A DNA stretch of 64,000 nucleotides, taken from Colias croceus (Eukaryota; Arthropoda; Insecta; Lepidoptera; Pieridae). Under the pieces are notes generated by a model, which saw nothing but the letters and a program-made list of their open reading frames with translations, made no database searches and was not told the DNA's origin. Positions 21,536 to 36,100 of the stretch are shown here, one piece after another (positions within the stretch are counted from its first letter, which is position 1; every line of letters starts with the position of its first letter). The position numbers and the translations under genes were made by a program. The stretch spans positions 7,564,001 to 7,628,000 of the forward strand of contig NC_059542.1 in the NCBI RefSeq assembly GCF_905220415.1, in the 5' to 3' direction.

Positions 21536-24500
21536 TTACATAATTATTCATAAATATCCATTGTTTTAACGCAAACAATGGCCTTGACACCTTTAGACCC
21601 ATACAATATATTAAACCAGAATAAAAAAAAATTCTAAAAACATTAATTGAACATAAGCCCGAAATAACATTTAAAACAAACCATCACTCTATTGTATGAT
21701 TCCCCGTCAACTTGTAAACAATGAAAGGCTTTTATGCGGGTTCGAACCGAGCTTTTGATAGAAGCGTCTGGACTTTAAATTAAATACGCAGCTGTTTAAA
21801 AACAATAAAACAACAAAATTGAACATGGGTACTGAAATATTAATTACTTGTTAGATAGTGGACACTTGGTGCAAACTAATAAAAAACTTGCACATAAAAA
21901 TAAAAACGTGAACCATGGCGAATCCAATTATTGTATCTTTCATTGTAGCAGTATTGGTTACTTTATTTTAAGGTAAGTATCAAGATATTATTAATATCTA
22001 ATGTTTGATCTGAATGTTTTATTTGAAGGACTGAACCAATTTTGATGAAACTTTCTTCGTCTTAAATAGAAGTAAGAAGTGTAATACCATTTTATTTTAA
22101 AACTTAACAATAATAACTTCACTTCATACAGAAATATAGGAATGATATCAATATAATATAGCTCATAAATTTTTCTAGTTAGCATGAAAATTATTAGACA
22201 ACGACAAACGTAACGTTCATCAAACCAAACTTCAACCTGCAAATAATGAGCTACAAAGCTAATACAAGACTTACTTACTCATGTGCTAATCTCCCAATCC
22301 CACTCAGCACGTATTTAGCACAGACTTTGCAATATATACTTCAATAAATTTACCCACAGCTATATCCGGTCCGTTTATTATCCGACTTGAAGCAATTTAG
22401 ACGGTCTCACTGAATTTCCAGATATTATACAAGTGCTACGTGACTTAGAGATGCGAAGATTTCCAGCGATTGCTCGACAGAAACAGTCTCACATAATATC
22501 TCAAACATATAGTTTGAATTTGGGTATGCAAAGTTGTTATAACTTGTTTATGCACGGCGAAGTAGGAATGTATAATGATTCGATGTTTTTAATTGCGATG
22601 ATACTTACGAAATTACGAATGTTTAGTCATAGTGCAGCATTGTTACAATTCTTCAAAGTAATTATTTATTTTTATTACCCACATAGCAAAATAAGATCTA
22701 GACAAATACAATAATGAATAGGTATATATTTGATTTTATCATAATAAAATCAGCAGTCGAAATTTACATGACGTCTTCATACCTATTGAAAACCTACATA
22801 AAAATTTTTTTCCTATAAATATTAAAGTAACATTAAACATGCTTCGCGTTTAATCAAATTACTTCATTTAGATAAACAAAGTTAATAACAGCAAAATAGC
22901 TTAAGGCAAAAACAAACTCGAAGCAAGAAACGCTCAATGAATTAATAACAAAACAACTAAGCACTTACAATTACTACGCTTAGTTAAACACAAGTCTCTG
23001 GGAAATGATAGGAGTATCATTAAATGTCAACAATATCAGAGATGTGAATGACTTGTTACTTGTTTGCGAAATAAACTGCCTTTTGTTTCAAATCCCCGCT
23101 TCGTAGAAACACAGTTTCGACATTATTTTGTTGAAGGTCTCTAAGTGTATGCATATGGTATTTATATAATTCCTAATATGTAATTAAAGAAGATATTGAA
23201 CAATTTTTGTCATCAAGGTTTTATTAGTGTAACATTAGAACTTCAAAGAGAATTTCAAAGAAAAACGTAAATTATTATGACAATAATTGAACTACCTACC
23301 TACATCGAATCGAATTTATACACAGTACAACACCGACTTATTTTTCCATAATTTGTGAACTGTAATTATCATGATATCTATTATAAAGCACAATAGCCTT
23401 AATTAAAGAGCAGAGCCGTAAATTTTAAATAAATTTACCGAAAAAGTAGGATCATAAATAAATCCCTCGCATAAATAATTTATTTAAGGGTAAACAAGAC
23501 TCGTAAAGGTAGGGTCGCTTTAATAATTACGTTAATCAAATAATTTCTTGCCTCGTATAAACTTATCCAATTTCGTCTCATCGCAAGGACCGTTCTTGAG
23601 ATTTATTGGCTGCTAACTAGTTGACATGTTTACTGCCTCCCCGGATCTCGCAGTGACAACATAATGAAGTATCTTTGTTTTAAAGCTTCCACTAATAGTT
23701 ATGTAATAAAGAATAGAGGCGACTCCACTGCTACAAACAACTTAGAACGACACACGAGATGGATAAAGTTTAAAACTAACTTGCAATACTTGTTTCTTAA
23801 TGAATGTTTTTAAGATACAAGGTTAATTGTGTGCGTTGAGTTTTGAATGATTGTTCTACAAGAAAATTAAATCAATATGTTTTCAATATAGACAAAAAAG
23901 CTGTATGTGATACAATCATTTTAATTAGGTTGTAAGTAATATGGCTACTTGATAAGATACCAAAAGTTGTGTATGTTGGTATCAAATTTCTTACATGTGA
24001 CATTTTCGAAACAACTTCCATTTCCAGCCTATCCTTTTTACCTCCATCCAAACTCCGCTCTCCTGTATTTAGCTCTCGCAACCATATTAAAGGCTGCAAA
24101 TACTAAGAACATTTACACACTATACATCAGAGCATGGCGCGTAGCCAACTTCATCACCAGGTGCAGAGCTAACGTATGAGACTCGGGCGGTGTTCTCCCG
24201 TTGTATATGACCGTTATTTCATCAAGGGCCCCTTTACAAGAAAATAAACATATTTGTACATGGCGAAGTGCTTCTGTTTCAGATTGTCTGGAGGCGATTT
24301 AAAAGTATTTAAGAGAAATATTCTATACTTATAGTTGAAGAAGAATTAACTGTAGATTCCCTTAGGTACCAACTACACGAGGAAGAACTCTCGTATAAGT
24401 AGGTAACACTTAGATACTAAAATTACATGGTGTATTTTTATAGTATGTAAAGATGTGTCTCACATTTTGTGTTTTACATGCAATACTTATTAAGAATTAC

Positions 24501-27140
24501 ATATAATTATTATCAGATAGATGTACAAGCTTAAGCAACTTTCGTCTTCTTAAAGCTTACTTTAGTTTCTAACTATTCACCAAACTGAATATGCTAGATA
24601 CAAATAGACTTGCAAAATGGCACACACTTGAGCTCTTTAGAATGTCACCATTGCATCGACAGTTCAGTCAACATCCACATTGATAGCGTCAATGTTATTG
24701 ACTGAATGCAGAACATGAACAAGATATTAAATGCTTACATTATAGCCGTATTTAGGCTTGAAATTATGATGAATTTTTCTTTGCTTATTGTACATTATGG
24801 TAAGCTTGGTACATAAAAAACGAAATTACTAATTAGAAGGTCTTATAATTTATATTAATATAGAACAGATAAATGGTTTATTGAGACAAAATTACTTGTT
24901 TATTATAAGAACAGGAAATCCTGTATATACAACTTATAAGGTCAAACGTTCAAGAAATATCAGTTACAAAAACATCTAATTGAACATTTAAGTACAGCCG
25001 CTACTAAAGTATGGCGGACACCTGAATCACCTTAATCATAAGTTTCCAACTTCCCCCATAAACTTGCAGCTCGTAAAGCAAAGCATACTGTTAATATTCT
25101 ACTGCTCTTACACGTAACAAGTTGCTTTATGTTGTAAATAAATTCGACGCCTCTCGAAACTTTGATAGAGTCCGCACGTGTCACCAAGATAAATGGCGTT
25201 TCAAATAAAAACGAAACAAAAACTATTAAGTAGTTACTTTCAGAGTTGCGCTATTAGTCCAAGTGGTGATCAAACATTGTTTGACAATTCAAAAGCTACA
25301 GACGATTTTATTACCACTTATGGGCTATGGTTAATCTGTTTTAATATAAGAAAAGCATTCTGACTACAGAAGTACAAAAGTATGTAAGTGTAAGTACACA
25401 TCAGCGATAACTGGGGATATTTATTTATTGCTTTACCAATAGTTATTTCCACTTTAGAATCATAATTTATAAAAGTAATGGCACTAGCGATGAACAGTAC
25501 CTAACAAGAAAATACTCCAGCATTGCATAAATTAAAACTATTTAAATATTAAATGCAATGCGTATAAAAGGAAACTCACAAACATATTTTATCACTTTGA
25601 ATGAAGTTTTGTGATATGGTCAGTAGTAAATACTAAATAGTTAAATACCTAGTTCGAGCAATACCTAATTGGCGAATTCAACTTTAATGTTTTGATTTAT
25701 TTTTAGACTGTACCGACTTTATCAAAGGGTAATATTTAAAAATTCACAAAGGAGTCTTTAAAAGGGGTTAAGTAAAAATTAGAGGCAGTTAGCGTTAACG
25801 TTCATTTTCCTAATGCCGTGTCGTAAAATGAAGTTAACTCGAGTATCGTGTATTGTTTTACACCAAAACAATATAGTAAAGCAATGTTCGCGTGTCGCTT
25901 ACTATAAAATTCCATAATTAATAACCACGACGCCAGTCGTTTATGGTAATATAGGCAATTTTTCTTTACACTAATGCGCGTCTTTGAATTCAACCTGCTT
26001 CAACCTCTACTTTGCAATTTCAGTGCCCCTAAGATCTTATCTCTATCAATTATGGCCCATAAAACGTAATGACTTCATCGTAAATCTTCACTTTACACGA
26101 CACAACTTTACTTGGTGTTGAATAAATGAGGTCAAATTGCTTTAGGTATTAATGACTCTTGTCCCGACGGAATGGTTTTCTAGTGCGTAGGTATACTTCG
26201 GTTAAAAGCTATGCAAATTACCGTGTTTTATGAAAGGCTCCTGCGATTCGATAAACATCTTGACGAGAAAGACGAAACAAGACGAGGTGAATTTAATACG
26301 CTAATGTTCCTCTTACTTTCGTTAAATTTGTTTTAGGCTGATAAAAATATGGTTATACGTGTATCGGGCTTATTTAAATGTTACAGCATAAGCACAAATG
26401 TTTTTTGAAGCCATATATTAAATTTTAAGTATACCGCATTCATTTTCTCTAGTCTCTTTTCTAATGTATTAGACTTCTGGAAACACAAAGTGCTTGCAAA
26501 TTCAACTTTACTACGGTATTTGTCAAGAAATAAACAATAGGAAGAAAGGGTAATGAATTAAGTATAATAGCTGCTTTGTATCATGAGATTCCACTTAGTA
26601 TGTGTATAATATCTAGCGCATTCTCCTTATTATCAGTCTCTATTCAGTGAATACGGACGTCATTACACTCTATTGCACAATATAATATAATACTTTAATT
26701 AAACCATGCTATTTGTAATATTCATAGTATTGAAAATATGCCTAAAATAAAATGTAGGTAATAAAAGAGTATTATTCATCATACAATTTATTCCGAAATC
26801 TTAAACCATAGACTTACAAAGAAAAACCCACTTACAAATATTTACCAGTACTACGGTACTCTCTTACATACACCCTATATCTAAAAGCATAAATAACGTA
26901 CACTCGTAAACATAATATATATATTCTACAAAACATTATGGATTATTTTAATGACATCCATATTAATGATAACTAACCTGATTAAATCCGCTATCGATAT
27001 ATTTTGTCCTAGTTCTGAAAACCTACCCGTATATTTACTCGTGTATCTAAAGTAAGTTTCATTTTACAACTTTCAACAAAATCATGTGATACAGCATTTT
27101 TAAATTAAATATTGTATAATGATAGGAACAATTTTTAATT

Positions 27141-30100
27141 CTATAAATCGAAATCTATGGGTGGTAATGGAGGATGCGGCTTTTTCTCTTTCCAAATTTC
27201 TCTACGGGTTTCTTGGAAATCTGAAAAACATATTATTAAAAGTACAAGTTTGTATCTCAAATCTTGTTCAACATAGAAATAAATGACTATGAAAATAAAA
27301 TTTTCTTAAGGATCTTTTGATAACCAAAGAACAGGAAAAAGAAATCTGACGGAACGTGGATTTTCTATAGTCCTTTCCACCTAAGATGATTTCTGTGACA
27401 CATCGATTTTTGACACGTGTAGAGATGTCTGTACTGAAATCATATCAATTCTTTCCGATAATCGATAATATTTTATATGGAAATGAAATCGATTTGAGTA
27501 ATGTACCAAAATTAGTTTTTTCGGCATTTCGCCATCAATTAACTAAGGAAATTTAGCAAACAACAACAACAAAAAGTCAACAATAACAATTAGTAACAAT
27601 AGCAGAATACCACGTAAAGTATCAATATAAAAATACAACTTGTATACAAGGCTGACGCACTCGTACAGACGATTGACTCGATTGACAAACGATCACAAGA
27701 TGGGCGCCGATTATATGATTTTCCAACTCTATGATTTTTCAACGATCCATTTCATGTACACGAGTTACGTAGGTATTACATTTTTGTGTTATTTTATTTT
27801 ATTTTTCATTATATTAAACTAAACAATACTGTTTTTGATTTATAAGCTTAAGATGTTTCATTTTTATATTTTTGGTAATAATGCCGCCATAAAATAAAAA
27901 TATTATGCACTAAAATTATTTTGGCGTTTTAAACATAAAATACGTAATTCGGAACACGATGAAGTGTCACAGGAATCATCATAGCTGAAAAGGACTATAA
28001 ATACATATTATTTTAACCAAAGAAATCTACTGATCAGGCACAAAAATAGTAAACATTGTTAAAAATATACCTGTTGCACGTGGAATGGATGATACTCGAA
28101 GCAGTTGATTCAGAATAACCCTCGAAGGGGATATTTCACGAAAATTACTATACTGTGCTTCAGTTCTCTTAGCTGTTATAAAACCCAGAAAAAGAAACAT
28201 GAAATTTGACAAATATTTCATTACAATATTTGAACAATATTTACCAAAAAAAAGATTAAACAAATAACTCAATAAACATTTCCTGAAGGGAAAGAATGGA
28301 CCTAAAATTTTTTTTGTCTTTTTTAACGTTAACTGCCTCTAATAAATTTTTACATAAATTTAAAGTCTATGAGGAAAAAACAAGTGCTTACGTCTTTTCC
28401 TCTCCAGTTTTTCGTGTGTCATAGTAAATACTGCAATACTACGTATGATTCTTAGCACACCATAACACGTTAAGAAGCTCAGTATTGTGATAATAATCAA
28501 CAACATTAATGATTCCCACTGCCACTGTTAGAGAACAAATAGAATATTATTACTATTAGCTATCATGGGAAAAGAAAACTAGAAGTTAATCATAAATTAG
28601 TAGATAATAAAGCTTATGACTTTCAAACAAAAAGAAATACTAGAAATAGATAAAAAAATTAGTGGTTCTGAAAGCTCAAAAAAAAATTCAAAACTACGCT
28701 TTTTCATTATTTTTATGTACTAAAATAGTACAATTAAAATTTAAAAGCTACTCAAACCGCGCTCAATATCGTATCCAACCAGCGTATAAACTAAACAGAT
28801 CAATCATAATAAACTATCAACTTAGTTGACGTAGTTTCCGGAGAAACGAATAAAAGTCATACTGGAAGGCAAAACGATACATCAATAAGTAAAATTGGCC
28901 ATACTGCTGAACGACGGAGACGTTGTACTGATAGATGGCAGGATTGAGACCCTGGGTCGGATGTCCAACCCTTTGCGCATGGGATACATGTGTTTGTGCC
29001 CTCTGTTGAATAAGAGTCTGGCGGACATATGCCTACAAGTGTTTAGATACAGTTAATATAATTGTTTATTGGGAAAATCATTTAACTAAATGCCATGAAA
29101 AATAATATTACGATTAAATAAATCATTGTAACTAATCACAACACTGCACAGCAGCAGCGTTATTAAAAGTACCTACTTTACTCACCACAACACAGTACAG
29201 TAGTATGTTGAAAATCAGTTTAGGAGTGAATTTTTTAATGGTTTGGTGGTGTTAATTTCTAAGACCATCCAACTTTATTTCAATTCTATACAAATAAATC
29301 AAAAAGCGTATGTTTTAATAACAAACAAAAATTAAAAAGGCTTACTAATTGACAGACCTACATCAATAAACCGGACATTCATAATTGAGTATCTACGAAA
29401 ATTTCTAAAAAAGGTAATAGAATGTATAATTACTGCAAATCTTCTGCGCAGCCACTAAGAAGAAGCCAGCTGGACAAAGAATGATGACGTGAACGGTCGC
29501 AGGCTCCGTATAAGATGCCAGCGTATGGTACTCGGTGTGACCGTTTGAATCTAAATAACGTGATGAAATGAATATGGAAATCATTAAAATTAAATTAGTA
29601 GTAGTAGTAGTAATATTAGATTAGTAATAGAATTGAATTGTTTAATTTTAATTTTTATATAATTTTTTATGTTAATATTGTGGTTTTGCAAGAAATTTCG
29701 ATAGTCCTGGTAGATCCAATAAGTAAATTCTGAAAATAAATGTATTTTTTTCCGTGACAACGTTTCTTGTTTTGGCTTAGGAAAATTGTTAAATTTGCTC
29801 AATAATCTCCAGTTTATCTTAATATATTTTGTTTTAATATAGTGCTCATAAAATCAGTTTTGTTAAAATAGCTTAATTTTAACATTAACATTTACTGATT
29901 CCAGAGTCGCAAATTAATAGAAAGTAGTTTTAATTATAAGATATACATTTGTTATTATATCAAAGAGTTCTACATGAAAAGAAAATGTTATTTAATCACC
30001 TTTCCTCCTTAGCGTATGTGTAACAAAGTACTCATGTTGTTGGAAAGACGGTTCCCAGGTCTTTATTTCCTCTAACAATGATCCCTCATTATGGAGCATA

Positions 30101-33100
30101 ATAACTGAAATTAAATATTCTACTTTACTTCAAGTACATTTTTTATTTTTTACTTGACTAAAAAATATAGAAAAGGTGAAACTTATTTATAGCAAACTAG
30201 AGGTCCGCCCCGGCTTCGCCCGTTGTACATATTTCGCAATAAAAGGTAGCCTATGTCCTTTCTCAGGTACCTAGCAAAATATATCCATACCAAATTTCAT
30301 GCAAATTGGTTCGGTAGTTTAGGCGTGATTGAGTAACAGACAGACAGACAGAGTTACTTTCGCATTTATAATATTATAGTATGGATTTTCATTTTCACAG
30401 TGACCATAGCAGCTTATATATACAACGAGGAATAAAAATAAGCAATAATATTTCATATACTTTGGTACATTTGATGTGATTAGGGTCACATAATTTATTC
30501 AAATATCCATTTACCTTATAACCGGTAATTAAGTAATTAATGGAACAATGTTGTACAAGTAGGTATATTTGAAATTAAGATTATACCAACGCAAATTAGA
30601 AACAAATTTATAAACTTCTGACTGAACTGAACTTTTGATTTTATTTTCACAAATTACTGGTTGAAAATAAACACCAATAATAGCTAAAGGCTCTTAAAAC
30701 CCTATCATGTGTTTTAAGAGCCTCGTTTGCGTTTCAACCTTAACCCTTACATAACACAATAGGATAAACTAGACTGATAAGGTTTCAATAAAATCGAAAA
30801 TATAAAGGACGATTATGTTAAATAACTCCTTCCTTCTATATCAAATAACAAAGCAAATATGTCTCACTAAAGAGTCCTAAATCGAAATATAGTCCAATTT
30901 ATATCAAAGGATGATCTCCTCCCACTAAAATACCTTATATAATGTTAATCTATAATTTCAAGTTAAAAATTATTGATTAGTCATGTACCTGGAATCGTTG
31001 CTAATGCTGGAGCATTTTTAGCAATAAGCAGAGCTAGAGAACATTTTAAATCTCTTTGACACTCTACAGAGCAGCTTAGACTAAATGACGCATCAAACGA
31101 TATTACGGGAACTATACGCATCAGAGATGAGTTGTCAACCTGCATAAAGTGAAAATAATAAAATAAATAATACCCGAGTGGATAGTTAAAATTTCCAATA
31201 TTGATGCAAATGTATAGATCTGCTCTACGACCATTATCCTTTTTAAGGGTCCCTTTATTTTGAGCAGATTAAAGTTCTTACCCGATCTCTTAAGCAAACC
31301 GGTTCGTCTATCCTCACGGAACAGTAATTACCGCACAACAATTGTGTCATTATCAAACCAAGACTTTGTATCGCTCTTAAATCCTGTATAAAAATAAGAA
31401 AAATCTATACATAAAAAATAATAATGGATAATACTCAAAATACATGATCGATTTATCTTACGTCATATGAACAAGTCGAAGAGACTGTTTGTGTGTAAAG
31501 TTGTATGAAAACTATATTAAAGTTTGGAACATCTACCACATTTAGTTTGACACTTCTTACAACGACATTGTGCTGAAAATTTAAATAATATCTTATTGCT
31601 TGTGTATTTGCTATAAAAATTTAGCATTATATCAATTAATTTATTAAGACATTCGAAGAAACCAAATCAGAGCAGCTTTTTGCTTTTGCTTGTCACTTCG
31701 TAGGAACTTATGGCAAATCTCTATTTGTATTATTGAATTTAAACAATCACTTTTTTCTTTTTACCAAAGTATATATAAACATGAACACAAGAAGAACACT
31801 GTAACGCTAATTATAACAGATTAAATTACTTTATAACAAGTATACGTCCCGAAATTTCTTGTTTGAGCATTTTCAATTATTATTTTAGATCCATTCATAA
31901 ACACGTTGCCGACCGTAAGCATCTTTTCACGATCTGTTGTCCAAACAAAATCAGATTGACTCTGCATATCATCAGGATAAGAACAATCAGTAGAAAATGA
32001 ATCTCCAACCATAATGAATACTTCATCCTGAAATATGAATAAAAATTAGTAGAATCAAAAGAAAATTTCATACAGTCTCTGATCAGGAACTAATTAATTT
32101 ATCCAGAAATAAAATCTTACCGTTAATGGCCTCAAGGGTGATAAATTGGTCAAACCTTTTTCCAATTCACTAACTGTATCTCTTTTATTTCTTGTCATAG
32201 GTTCATATATACCTGCCAACCCTATACGATACTTCTCAAAAACATCTTGACCTCCGTCCATTATCTTGTAAGTAAATCCTTGTCTATCCTCGATTAAACA
32301 AATAAGTGTATTGTAAAAATGTTACACAGAATTAATGATATCTACGTTAACAATTATTCACTATCGCACATACCGAGAGACGTCTATATATGGCTGGTTA
32401 TCCGAAATATCACTTTCATCACAACCGTTATCGTAGTCATCTTCAAGTTCTACTCTTGCATCTTCCCTTTTATTTTCAATAAATTGCCTGTAGAAATATC
32501 GTCTATTTTTCCGGTGCACTTTGGCACATCTATAGCACCTTTTTTTCTTTCGTTGTTCCTTTCTTTTACTAGCTTTAATAAAGAAGTGTGCCGGAAGTGT
32601 TTGGTATTTGTAACACCTAACATTCTTCACATATTGTTCAAAGTTGATTTTATTCATCACCCTTTGAACGCTTATAACGTTACCAATTGTTGAGGCTATG
32701 TCACAGAGTGATCTTACTTTCTTGTCGCCAATCTCTTGAAAAATTTTGAGAGTATTATTTTGAAAGATATAAATTACTATCACAAAAATAAGACAAAATT
32801 TTATTCACTATTAGGTAAGCCATATTAATATCAGATACATACCTTTTTTGTAGTTTTTGTAGCGGGTAATGTTGTCTTGTGAGATATGTTCGTAATTTTT
32901 TTAGGCATCTTTCTTAACGATTCTAATAAAATACATATTAGTTATTGTTAAATTAGAAATTAACAATAAAATAAATTACAACACAAGACATTTTACTGTT
33001 ATTTCATTATTAGCAAAAATACCTGTAACATTTTTTATCCTTCCCGTATTGGATAAAGTTTTGTAATGAGGCTTAGTATTTGATTGTTCAATCGTGTTGT

Positions 33101-36100
33101 GTGCCTGTATTAAATAATTAAGGATTATAAATCAATGATTCTCATAATTTGCATATTTAATTTAAATAATGTACCTTATTCTTTTTATTATTGTACACAT
33201 AATTCCAAGCAAATTTATGAGCTATTTTATTAACAATGCCTCTCTTTTCATTAATTGTTGTCGGTTTATCCGAAGCTGATAAGTTTATGAATTCGTCATT
33301 GATTTCTTTGACATCCTGATATAATGAATTATTGGCAACTCCTAAAAATTTATCATGATTGACTTTGGATGCCTTGACCCATTCATTATTGAGCAATTTT
33401 GAATTAAAGTTCAAGATAGAAAGAAGAAGACTTCGGATACCTTCGTTTGTTTTTTTATCATACAAATTTTGTGCATTCGAACTCGTAGAAAACGAACTTT
33501 GATCGTTTGAATGATTATTATTATCGTCAATTATTATTATTGTTGGGCTATCGTTTGTCGTCATGCTCGAAATCACATCGGAAACATTTTCGCTATCAGA
33601 AAAATAATTTAAGTTTCTGAAGGGTATTTCTGTATTCATCAAAGTTACATTCCGACCCTTCCTATTTTCAATTGTGTTTTTTGAACCAAGTAGTTCGTAT
33701 TGTGTAGATTGGCGATATCTACCTTGCACAATGTCCAAATGTTTAGTTACATTTCGTAATCGGCTTTTAACAATGCAATTATCTCTATTTGACTCACCAT
33801 TTTCGACGATGCTCTTTGTATAGCATTTTCGACTCATTTTAAATACCTTATTTTGTTTCGTAGGTGGTTTTCTTTTCGTTTTGTTTCCGTCCAGCTTTTG
33901 TGTATATGAATCATAGATATTGGACCCCAATAATTTAAAAAGAGCATTCAAATTATCTATTAGCGAAAGATTTTTGGCCCCATAGTTTATATTTTTGAGT
34001 AATTGGTCTAAATTGATTATCTCAGTAGTTATATTATTAAATTCATTTAAATAATTTGCATTTTCATTTTTTATTGATACAGTTTCGTCATTATGTGTAG
34101 TCCCGTTATTAATTTTCTTAAATAAAACTTTTATAATGGGTGTATCAGTCCTTATCTTTCTTTTGGATCTATGTTGTTTAATATTATTTTGTAAACCGTC
34201 TGCCCAAAATATTTTTTTCACCTCGGGTAACATAGTTGATGCATCCACGTTAAAGAACTTTTTATTATAATGTTTTTTATTCAGTTTATAGGATAATTCC
34301 TTGTTCTTCTTAGAATGAAAACGACGTTTAAAGAAATTTTTCATACCTGCTCTTGCTCTTTCATTTCGTGCTGTTACACCATCCATTTTGTACCTATAAT
34401 TTTCATAATCATAGGAATTTATACGGGGATTATTTTTGAAAGGAAAATTATACAAAGTACTTGATGACTCAATACTAGCTGTAGAATACGTTGTATATTG
34501 CCTGGGGCTGCAAATTAAATTGACATTGACATTGTCGAGAGAGTAAACACTACGAAAACTTTTTGTTTGTTTATTTTTATCTATAGAAGTTGAGCGTTTC
34601 TCTAATACCTGCGGCATACAGTTATGTATGTTATGCAATAAATTTTGACCATAATACTGTACATTTGAATTAACTTTATCCAAAATGTTTGCCTTTTCAA
34701 GATTATTGGCAAGAATATTCAAATCTTTGACTAGTAAAGAAACACTGGAGATTCTGTCATAACTATTTTTATCTCTTTGTGATCTTCTTTTGTCTATTCC
34801 TGATGAATACATTTTACAAGGGCGACCCTGGCATTTCCCTTTAACTCGTTTATAATAATGGTTCAAAGATTTGTCTATTTTATTTACGACCTCTCTCAGT
34901 TTCTTTCCACCGGTTGGATTCATCCAGAAAAATGTTTGTATTTCTGTGCAATGATCTTGCATAAATTTTGCCAAATTATCTAATTCAAAAACTAATTCAG
35001 ATATAATAACATCACCGGCTGCACATGGCTTACACATTGTTTTATTGGCTTTACATCGACAGTTACAAACTCTTTCATGTCCAAAGAATTTTTTTATAGG
35101 ATCCCATTTAATGTACCTTTTTGTTTTACGATCTCTAATTGTGCGTTTAATAGCAACCTTTGTTAAATTTCCAGTTTTATAAGTTGCTACTGCACTTGTT
35201 GAACTATAAGAGTTATTTAAATCATCAGCAATGTTTCTTGTTTCAATATCAGACTTCTTAATTTGCATAGGCCTTAATATTAATTTTCCGGATGGATCGG
35301 AAAGATTTGAATTCTCAATTAATAAATAGATACCTGGTGAACATGAATCGTTGGGTACGGTAGTTGTTGTACTTGTTTCGTTTTCAAATGAATTTACTTG
35401 ATATTCCAAGTCAACTGGAGATGAAAACTTTGCAGAAAACACTTTCCTTACTTGGACGGACTCAGCAGATCTTTTTCTTTTATCAGAGTTACCGGGTAGA
35501 GATATATGGACTTGAATAGCATTTGTGATAAGCTTTTGTTTGTCTCTTGCAACCGTATTTGTTACAATATTACTCATACGTTCTGTTTGCGTACTAGTAA
35601 TTTCCTTTTCGTTACAATATGTTTGGTTATTTTTACTCAAATCTATAACAATTTCTAAGGCAGCGACATCTTTCGCAGTAAATGTATGTTCTCGTACTAA
35701 CTCTCGCTTTCTTTTAGATTTCTAGAAACAATAACTTCATGAATCAATTAAGTTAAGTTATTATTTTCCAACGAACTAGTTTAACTAAGAATATAAAAAT
35801 CTTACCTCGTGAACTAGCTTTGAAGCTGTAGTTGTTAGGTCTGAAATTAGTAATCGTTTGAATGAAACCATAATAGTATTTTTTGTTTCAAAAAAGTATA
35901 GTGACGATTATAATACATTTATAAAAGATGACCTACTGAAAAGTTATTGTTTTTAACGTAACCATAAATTTTTATTGCTTAAATGAACGTTTATTGAATT
36001 TGTTTAATATACATAATTATTATACCTCGTCGTAGCCTGGTATATTTCCGCTTCTTCCTTTTTTCGTGACGTTCTTTACTTTTATTGATGTGATAATTTT

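Larger units (their letters stand above)
17821..27140. other. Gene-poor intergenic stretch
   Basis: Over 9 kb without a supported gene. Open frames are short and lack codon structure, splice context or known motifs. It holds one Helitron-like fragment (18709-18903) and a palindrome at 21504-21535. The rest is AT-rich unique-looking sequence. The 3' end of a minus strand gene begins at 27141. Confidence 0.6.

Noticed and set aside
22433..22714. 93-codon open frame on the + strand
   Set aside because: No motif, no splice context, composition like the surrounding non-coding DNA.
28868..29036. Second open frame (AYVRQTLIQQRAQT..) overlapping exon 17 of the large gene
   Set aside because: The other frame fits the phase of both neighbours and shows the Cys pattern of an ephrin-receptor-like module.
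35525..35725. 66-codon hydrophobic frame on the + strand
   Set aside because: Shadow of exon 7 of the large minus strand gene.
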